A DNA stretch of 11,513 nt from an archaeon (GTDB lineage Archaea > Asgardarchaeota > Hermodarchaeia > Hermodarchaeales > Hermodarchaeaceae), in contig JABXGY010000087.1 in assembly GCA_016550395.1 (NCBI GenBank), positions 1 to 11,513 of the forward strand. Direction: 5' to 3'. Both the position numbers and the translations under genes were made by a program. Position 1 is the stretch's first letter. Each line of letters opens with the position of its first letter. The notes under the pieces are model-generated. The model was given only the letters and a program-made list of their open reading frames with translations. It ran no database searches and was not told the origin of the DNA. This document shows positions 7,300 through 11,513 of this stretch, one piece after another.

Positions 7300-8262
7300 A
7301 TGGAAAAAATTGGAATTGGTGTTATTGGAGTTGGTGCATGGGGAAAAAACCACGCCCGTGTTTTTTCTGAGTTAGAGGCAGTAAACCTAATTGCCATTAC
7401 GGATCGAGACTTGGATCGAGTGAAAGCCATTGCGAAAAAGTACCACACAACTCCTTGTCAAAGCGTCGATGAACTCTTACGTCACGAAGATATTGATGCA
7501 GTTACTATCTGTACACCAACTGTGACTCATGCAGATTTAGCTTTGGAGGCACTTGAAGCAGGTAAGCACTTGTTGCTGGAAAAGCCCATGACTGATACAG
7601 TTCAGCAAGCTCAACGAGTCGTAGACGCAGCAAAATCAGCTGATGCGCTACTTATGGTAGGATTTGTCGAACGATTCAACCCATCTGTTCAAACCGCAGC
7701 TGAGGTTATTGATGATGGAAAAATTGGTGAGTTAGTACTCGGTTCGGCTCGAAGACTAGGACCATTTGTACCAGGTCGAGTAGCAGACATAGGTATTATC
7801 AAGGATTTGGCGATTCATGACATCGATATTGCACGCTTTTTAGTGAAACAGGAAGCAACTTCTGTATATGCAATCGCAGGTAAACTATACCACAAATATG
7901 AGGACCATGCGAATTTAGTAATTCGATTTGATGATAAACCAACGTTTTTTGTGGAATCTAATTGGTTGACGCCACATAAACTTCGAGGGCTGAATGTTAC
8001 AGGCTCACAAGGTGTTCTTTCCTTAGACTACATTTCTCAAGCCGTAACGCTTGGGACAAGCCAGTGGGAGCAAAAATCCACAACACAGTGGGATGAACCT
8101 TTGAAACGTGAACTCGTTCATTTTGTTAAAAGTGTCCGAGAAAAAAAACCACCCAAAACTTCCGGTCAGGATGGCCTTGAAGCGTTAAGAATTGCTGAAG
8201 CCGCCTTAGAAAGCGCCCATACTAAACGCATAATTTACCTTGAGGAGTATCGTTCCAGTTGA
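7300..8262 (+). CDS. Gfo/Idh/MocA-family NAD(P)-dependent dehydrogenase, WbpB/WlbA-like sugar-nucleotide dehydrogenase
   Basis: A 320-residue soluble oxidoreductase. The N-terminal Rossmann fold shows IGVIGVGAWGKNH (6-18) for the dinucleotide. The family EKP motif is at 94-96, carrying catalytic Lys95. GFVERFNP (121-128) and KDLAIHDIDI (168-177), with catalytic His173, lie in the substrate domain. The SGQDGLEALRIAEAALES ending is typical of the WlbA/WbpB branch, which oxidises C3 of UDP-N-acetylglucosaminuronate before transamination. That substrate is inference, drawn from the motif set and from the acetyltransferase gene immediately downstream. No aminotransferase or UDP-glucose-6-dehydrogenase lies in the window, so the rest of the pathway must be elsewhere if the assignment is right. 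No clear ribosome site precedes the ATG. The stop codon is two bases before the preferred start of the next gene, so the two are coupled. Confidence 0.87.
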   Translation: MEKIGIGVIGVGAWGKNHARVFSELEAVNLIAITDRDLDRVKAIAKKYHTTPCQSVDELLRHEDIDAVTICTPTVTHADLALEALEAGKHLLLEKPMTDTVQQAQRVVDAAKSADALLMVGFVERFNPSVQTAAEVIDDGKIGELVLGSARRLGPFVPGRVADIGIIKDLAIHDIDIARFLVKQEATSVYAIAGKLYHKYEDHANLVIRFDDKPTFFVESNWLTPHKLRGLNVTGSQGVLSLDYISQAVTLGTSQWEQKSTTQWDEPLKRELVHFVKSVREKKPPKTSGQDGLEALRIAEAALESAHTKRIIYLEEYRSS

Positions 8263-8264
8263 AA

Positions 8265-9032
8265 ATGAAGCCGAATATTCATCCTAGCTCAGTGATAGAA
8301 GGAAAAGTTAAACTAGAAACCGGATGTATTGTCGAGCCCTTTGTATTCTGTAGAGGTGACATTAGGGCAGGAAAAAGGTGTTATTTCAGTACGAGTGCAA
8401 ACATCCAAGGGCTAGTAGAGATTGGATCCCATGTCTTTTTAGGAGAAAGGGTTACAATTGGCTTTCCAAGTCAACCTCAGATTATCCAGTTCCAAGAAGA
8501 AAAAGGGAACCAGCCTTGGTATTCCTCTAAACTGACTAAAATCGGTGACAATTGCATTATAAGAAGTGGATCAGTAATTTATGCTTCTTCAAAACTAGGT
8601 AACAATGTTCGTTTAGGACACAACGTCTTGATACGCGAAGAAGTGAAAATTGGTCACGACTCTCTTGTGGGGACCGGTGTTGTCATTGATGGAAAATCAT
8701 CTATTGGGAAGAAAGTATCGATTCAAACGAATGTGTATATTCCATGGAATACCTTGATTGAAGATCATGTATTCTTAGGACCAAACTGTATACTTACCAA
8801 CGATAAATACGTCATGAGAACTGAATATGAGCTTAAAGGGCCCGTTATTCGAAAAGGAGTTAGTGTGGGAGCAGGGGCAGTAATTCTGCCATCAATTGAA
8901 ATTGGCGCTGAAGCTGTTATTGGGGCGGGAGCAGTTGTCACTAAAGACGTGCCTCCTAAAACCATTGTGTATGGTGTTCCTGCACAAGCACATGCTACCG
9001 TTCCGAGTAATTGGAAGGTCCCTATGAAATAG
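8265..9032 (+). CDS. Left-handed beta-helix (hexapeptide) acyltransferase, WbpD/WlbB-like N-acetyltransferase
   Basis: The protein consists of repeated hexapeptide turns ([LIV]GxxxxI pattern) that form a left-handed beta-helix, acting as a trimer with acetyl-CoA. Diagnostic stretches, counted from ATG 8265, are GHNVLIREEVKIG (118-130), VFLGPNCILTNDKY (169-182) and GVSVGAGAVILPSIEIG (198-214). The GPNxxxTNDKY stretch is characteristic of WbpD/WlbB enzymes, which acetylate the 3-amino group of UDP-2-acetamido-3-amino-uronate. A polar loop interrupts the coils at about 68-92. At about 255 residues it is longer than WbpD-type enzymes (about 190-200), which leaves room for another acyl acceptor. 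ATG 8265 is chosen. TTG 8259 overlaps the preceding stop and is the alternative, with GAGGAG (8242-8247) 11 bases before it. The partner upstream is the WbpB/WlbA-like dehydrogenase. Confidence 0.87.
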   Translation: MKPNIHPSSVIEGKVKLETGCIVEPFVFCRGDIRAGKRCYFSTSANIQGLVEIGSHVFLGERVTIGFPSQPQIIQFQEEKGNQPWYSSKLTKIGDNCIIRSGSVIYASSKLGNNVRLGHNVLIREEVKIGHDSLVGTGVVIDGKSSIGKKVSIQTNVYIPWNTLIEDHVFLGPNCILTNDKYVMRTEYELKGPVIRKGVSVGAGAVILPSIEIGAEAVIGAGAVVTKDVPPKTIVYGVPAQAHATVPSNWKVPMK

Positions 9033-9065
9033 GAGTATCATCCCAGTAATTGGAAAGGGCCCTTT
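9006..9065 (+). repeat. Imperfect direct repeat across the 3' end of the acetyltransferase gene
   Basis: AGTAATTGGAA occurs at 9006-9016 inside the last codons and again at 9045-9055 just after the stop. Each copy is followed by a similar G/C-rich stretch ending in CCCT. The spacing is 39 bases, a multiple of three. The second copy contains the perfect palindrome AAAGGGCCCTTT (9054-9065). It may be a remnant of a small tandem duplication. Confidence 0.4.
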
Positions 9066-9086
9066 TGCTATTAAGCCGAAGATACC

Positions 9087-9112
9087 AATCTGAAAGGGCG
9101 ATAAGATTTTTT
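9087..9112 (+). terminator. Candidate terminator of the dehydrogenase/acetyltransferase operon
   Basis: A short inverted repeat, AATCT (9087-9091) with AGATT (9104-9108), runs into a stretch of six T residues at 9107-9112. Archaeal termination depends mainly on such T-runs. The position, 75 bases after the acetyltransferase stop and upstream of the next promoter, fits. Confidence 0.35.
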
Positions 9113-9131
9113 GGTTGTTGCTAAGAGAATG

Positions 9132-9140
9132 CTTAAATAC
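9132..9140 (+). promoter_or_regulatory. Box A promoter element of the membrane protein gene
   Basis: CTTAAATAC matches the archaeal TATA consensus well. It would start transcription near 9160-9165, leaving a leader of about 15-25 bases before the GTG start codons at 9179 and 9185. Confidence 0.55.
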
Positions 9141-9178
9141 GTGAAAAGAATCGACAAATCGAAACTCCGTATCGGTGT

Positions 9179-10909
9179 GTGTCTGTGAAAACTAGAGTCT
9201 TACTCTTACTCATTCTTGTATGCTTACCTATGGCATTTGCTATCATACCACCTACGAATGCGAATTCCCCCCAACTAATAATCACTGACATTCAACGAAC
9301 GACCGGAATCCAGGAATACGGAATGCTTTTGATAACAGATAACATCACGGTTTTCAACCCTGGTCCTGAACCAGCATTTTACGTATACACTGCATATCCA
9401 CTTGTTGAAATTTCTAAGGTGCTGACTTTTCGTGCACGAACTATAAACGGGACTGACCTATTTTCACAAAGAGTACCATCGATTGGACCAAACTGTACAG
9501 GATGGCAGGTCTTTTTGCCTGAACCAATAATGGCAGAGAAGTCTGTTACTTTCACGGCACAAATGTCACTTGAAGATTCAATTCAACAGAATGATATTAA
9601 TCCGACTGTGAATTTCTCACCAGTTCCTACTAGTCCCTATTTTATACAAAGTTATACTACCCAATTGACCTACGATGAAGATTTACTAACATTACCATCA
9701 CAGACAACATGGACAGGAATTGACATCCATCCTTACTCCTTTTCTGAGGCTTCTGCCACTCTTGAATATATAGCTAATACGTTTCGACCCATAATCACGT
9801 ATTTAGAACTTAGGCGATTGTTTTACATTGATGAATGGGGCTATTTGTTTGCCCACGAAGAACACACATTTCGACTTGATAGCCCTAACCCACGATTCAC
9901 CGAAAACCCCGCTCAAAATTGGAATTCAATAACTTTGACTCTACCCAGGGGGAGTGAATTTATTCGGGCCTTCGAAGGTGTAGCAAATCTTTCAAGCCAA
10001 ATAGTTGTTGCCCCAACTAGTACGGATTCTGGATCAATTAATGTTGGATTCCAGTATCGTATTAAGGAAGGAGATGTATACCAATTCTTCCTTCAATACC
10101 GGATGCCCCTTGATAATTATCAACAAGTTTTGCAAACGGGCCAGTTGCTTGTGTTTAATCCCTATTATGAAGAGCCTTTCCTCATTCGTTCACAAATCAC
10201 TGAGTTCCTTTTACCAATAGGAACGTGGTTACAAGGAATCCCGGTTGGAGCTGAAACAACAATTACTCCCTCAGGACAGTATTTAGTTAGATTCCAAGAC
10301 GCTAATGTAACTTCGTTAAGTCAAGGAGAAATTAATCTTTACTATGTCTATTCCATTCAACCAGCTCTTGTTCGCCCTATGATATTATTCATTATCTTCA
10401 GTGCCATTTGTCTGGCTTATGTTGCTGCTCGCCGTATACCCTTCTTCCGTGAAGAGGAAGAAATCATTGCCCCCACACCTGAGGTAGATCCAGCGATTCT
10501 TAGTGAGTTTTGTGCCTTGTACGGTGAAAAAATCGCATTGTTGTTGCAAACAGAGCGGCTTGAACAATCTATGCTTCAGGGTAAAATATCAAAGCCTAGA
10601 TATCGTAAAGAAAAGAAAAACTTTGAACGGAAATCCCGTGCCCTTGAACGGGATTTAGAAAATCGAACCCAACCGTTAATTGAGGCAGGAGGAAAATACG
10701 AGTCTAGCTGTCGACAACTCGAAATCTTAGAGGCCGAAAGGGTCAGCGCGATCGAAGGTTTACATGCTCTTGAGCAACGTTATCGACAGAAACGGATAAC
10801 TGCCTCAGTATACCAGAAGTTACGAAAAGATATCCAAAAACGACGAGATAAGGCTGTCTCTCGAATGGATCGTATCCTTCTTACTTTGCGCGAAGAACTT
10901 ATTGAGTAG
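9179..10909 (+). CDS. Exported single-span membrane protein with beta-rich outer domain and basic helical cytoplasmic tail, function unknown
   Basis: I do not recognise this 576-residue protein. Counted from GTG 9179, residues 1-28 form a secretion signal: a basic start, a run of leucines, then PMAFA. Residues about 29-396 form an outer domain rich in beta-type Thr, Val, Tyr and Phe patterns. It has N-glycosylation sequons at Asn55, 90, 105, 145 (NFS followed by Pro), 270 and 376. One transmembrane span covers about 399-418 and is followed by basic residues. The tail (about 437-576) is highly charged and probably coiled-coil. It contains two similar segments, LQGKISKPRYRKEKKNFE (466-483) and YRQKRITASVYQKLRKD (535-551), both resembling the short SHOCT pattern of Gly/Lys-Ile-Ser/Thr then Tyr and Lys/Leu. 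GTG 9185 is an equally likely start, since GGTG lies seven bases before it. The layout suggests a surface receptor or anchor linking the envelope to a cytoplasmic partner, which is inference. Confidence 0.85.
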   Translation: MSVKTRVLLLLILVCLPMAFAIIPPTNANSPQLIITDIQRTTGIQEYGMLLITDNITVFNPGPEPAFYVYTAYPLVEISKVLTFRARTINGTDLFSQRVPSIGPNCTGWQVFLPEPIMAEKSVTFTAQMSLEDSIQQNDINPTVNFSPVPTSPYFIQSYTTQLTYDEDLLTLPSQTTWTGIDIHPYSFSEASATLEYIANTFRPIITYLELRRLFYIDEWGYLFAHEEHTFRLDSPNPRFTENPAQNWNSITLTLPRGSEFIRAFEGVANLSSQIVVAPTSTDSGSINVGFQYRIKEGDVYQFFLQYRMPLDNYQQVLQTGQLLVFNPYYEEPFLIRSQITEFLLPIGTWLQGIPVGAETTITPSGQYLVRFQDANVTSLSQGEINLYYVYSIQPALVRPMILFIIFSAICLAYVAARRIPFFREEEEIIAPTPEVDPAILSEFCALYGEKIALLLQTERLEQSMLQGKISKPRYRKEKKNFERKSRALERDLENRTQPLIEAGGKYESSCRQLEILEAERVSAIEGLHALEQRYRQKRITASVYQKLRKDIQKRRDKAVSRMDRILLTLREELIE

Positions 10910-10991
10910 CTAGTTTCTTCCACTGCCGAAACAATGAAAAACCCTTAACGAAAAGGATTCGATTTAGAGCTAGTCTAGCCCGGTAGTGTAG

Positions 10992-11025
10992 AACCCTTAA
11001 AGATTAGAGCCTTTGAGGTGCACTG
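10992..11025 (+). other. Non-canonical tRNA intron in the D-loop (position 15/16), 34 bases
   Basis: The tRNA cannot fold unless this 34-base piece is removed from the D-loop. The joined exons then give the usual TAGTGTAGTGGTCAA run. A bulge-helix-bulge motif can be drawn. Exon GTGT (10986-10989) pairs with intron GCAC (11020-11023), flanked by three-base bulges AG^A (10990-10992) and TG^T (11024-11026). Inside, ACC pairs with GGT and TTAAAG with CTTTGA, leaving one bulged C at 10996 and an eight-base loop (11003-11010). The outer exon helix is very weak, so this is a relaxed motif. A boundary shifted one base left (10991-11024) gives the same mature sequence. Confidence 0.82.
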
Positions 11026-11048
11026 TGGTCAATCATCCGGGGCTTTGG

Positions 11049-11075
11049 AACTGTTAATTCAAAAGCAGTGAAGTT
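11049..11075 (+). other. Canonical tRNA intron at position 37/38, 27 bases
   Basis: The intron sits one base 3' of the TTG anticodon, the usual archaeal site. It forms a full bulge-helix-bulge. The outer helix is the anticodon stem. The central four pairs are CTTT (11043-11046) with GAAG (11070-11073). The bulges are GG^A (11047-11049) and TT^A (11074-11076). The inner stem is ACTGTT with AGCAGT around an eight-base loop. The tRNA endonuclease would cut in both bulges. Confidence 0.92.
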
Positions 11076-11116
11076 ACCCCGGGACCGCGGTTCGAATCCG
11101 CGCCGGGCTACCACTC

Positions 11117-11121
11117 TTTTT
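11117..11121 (+). terminator. T-run terminator of the tRNA gene
   Basis: Five T residues begin four bases after the encoded CCA, and more T-rich sequence follows. This is typical for ending archaeal tRNA transcripts. The run overlaps the stop codon of the convergent phosphorylase gene. Confidence 0.45.
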
Positions 11122-11513
11122 ATTTTCTATTTAGACGGGGATGCCAATGGGTTGTTTTTGCTTTGGAGGTTTGAGAATCCCATTCTGAGAGTATGTTTAC
11201 AGCTTCACAGGCTGTTTGACTAGCTTCTTTTTCACCCTTTGTGGCAAATTCCTCAGTCTCACGATTAGCAAACACAGCACAAACAGCGCCACTTCGTAAT
11301 CCAAAGAGATTTGATAAGGTGAAAATTGTAGAACATTCCATCTCAAAGTTAAGAACGCCAGCGGCTTTTAGATCTGGTATTATATCCTGCATATAAGACT
11401 GCCAATAACCATCGAACCCTGGACGGCCTTGTCCAGTAAAAAAACTGTCTGTAGTACACGTGATACCCACATGATAACTATATCCAAAACTTTCTGCGGC
11501 TTCGATTAGTGCT
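11120..11513 (-). CDS. Uridine phosphorylase-type nucleoside phosphorylase, C-terminal part (5' end outside window)
   Basis: This is the last 130 or so residues of a PNP/UDP-superfamily nucleoside phosphorylase, which splits nucleosides with phosphate to give a base and ribose-1-phosphate in the cytoplasm. The frame stays open to the window edge and reads ALIEAAESFGYSYHVGIT before the segment TTDSFFTGQGR, a classic uridine phosphorylase sequence. A GTG at 11470 is therefore internal, not a start. The substrate-binding NFEMECSTIFTL matches the family's NxEMExxTLxTL, in which the Glu of MetGlu contacts the ribose. LRSGAVCAVFANR follows, and the end is a charged tail rich in Lys and Arg. Uridine preference over purine nucleosides is inferred from the motif style. 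The N-terminal phosphate-binding part is not visible. The stop codon lies six bases from the convergent tRNA gene. Confidence 0.87.
   Translation of the reverse strand, partial: ALIEAAESFGYSYHVGITCTTDSFFTGQGRPGFDGYWQSYMQDIIPDLKAAGVLNFEMECSTIFTLSNLFGLRSGAVCAVFANRETEEFATKGEKEASQTACEAVNILSEWDSQTSKAKTTHWHPRLNRK

Larger units (their letters stand above)
10977..11113 (+). tRNA. tRNA-Gln (anticodon UUG) with two introns and encoded CCA
   Basis: Removing two introns leaves a 73-nucleotide tRNA plus CCA. The acceptor stem is AGCCCGG (10977-10983) with CCGGGCT (11103-11109), followed by discriminator A11110 and an encoded CCA (11111-11113). The T arm is CGCGG-TTCGAAT-CCGCG (11086-11102). The anticodon stem is CGGGG (11038-11042) with CCCCG (11077-11081). 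The seven-base loop after splicing is CTTTGGA, so the anticodon is TTG, reading the glutamine codon CAA. The D arm is GTGT (10986-10989), loop A-G-T-G-G-T-C-A-A, and TCAT. It pairs only weakly, which is also seen in other glutamine tRNAs with the TAGTGTAGTGG start. The variable loop has four bases. The gene ends six bases before the stop codon of the convergent phosphorylase gene. Identity is confident because all stems close perfectly. Confidence 0.93.

Noticed and set aside
9054..9065. AAAGGGCCCTTT as an intrinsic hairpin terminator
   Set aside because: The palindrome has no spacer for a proper loop, so only about four pairs could form, and no long T-run follows it. The T-run at 9107-9112 is the better candidate.
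10005..10220. Plus-strand frame inside the membrane protein gene
   Set aside because: It is an out-of-frame shadow of the outer domain, with low-complexity Ser/Cys content and no start signal.
10977..11113. Split tRNA or tRNA pseudogene
   Set aside because: Both halves are adjacent on one strand, all stems pair fully, and the extra pieces form splice motifs, so a two-intron functional tRNA explains it better.
11120..11470. GTG at 11470 as the start of the phosphorylase gene
   Set aside because: The frame continues to the window edge and encodes typical family sequence upstream, so the gene is truncated by the window rather than short.

Overview
The window looks like a compact stretch of an archaeal chromosome of moderate to low GC. 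The archaeal signs are an archaeal-type NOG1 GTPase, an NadM-type NMN adenylyltransferase, a TrmB-family regulator, a MutS-like ATPase with N-terminal helix-hairpin-helix repeats, TATA-like (box A) promoters, and a tRNA gene whose introns fold into bulge-helix-bulge motifs. The lineage cannot be fixed from the sequence alone. A non-canonical tRNA intron fits TACK or Asgard archaea better than a typical euryarchaeon, but this is inference.

Left part (1-4841), housekeeping and nucleic-acid maintenance: the 3' end of a NOG1-like GTPase (+), an RNA 3'-terminal phosphate cyclase (rtcA, -), a likely two-gene operon of O6-alkylguanine-DNA alkyltransferase and NMN adenylyltransferase (+), and a MutS-like ATPase with N-terminal HhH repeats (-). 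rtcA and the alkyltransferase diverge from a 50-bp spacer. Convergent neighbours overlap at their 3' ends.

Middle part (4842-9032), surface sugar metabolism: a polytopic MraY/Alg7/WecA-type sugar-1-phosphate transferase (+), a TrmB-type regulator (-), and, divergent from the regulator, a coupled pair encoding a Gfo/Idh/MocA sugar-nucleotide dehydrogenase and a left-handed beta-helix N-acetyltransferase. The pair resembles the WbpB/WlbA plus WbpD/WlbB steps of diacetamido-uronic acid synthesis. The transferase would load a first sugar on a lipid carrier, the pair would make a modified sugar nucleotide, and TrmB may respond to a sugar ligand. A cluster of GTTTA/TAAAC half-sites lies between trmB and the pair.

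Right part (9033-11513): an unrecognised exported, single-span membrane protein with six N-glycosylation sequons in its outer domain and a basic, helical cytoplasmic tail carrying two SHOCT-like segments. It is followed by a tRNA-Gln(UUG) gene interrupted by two introns, one at the canonical 37/38 position and one in the D-loop, and then by the 3' part of a uridine phosphorylase-type gene (-) running off the window. The two-intron tRNA is the most unusual object here. No CRISPR array, insertion sequence or integrase is visible, and no gene-free stretch exceeds 300 bases.
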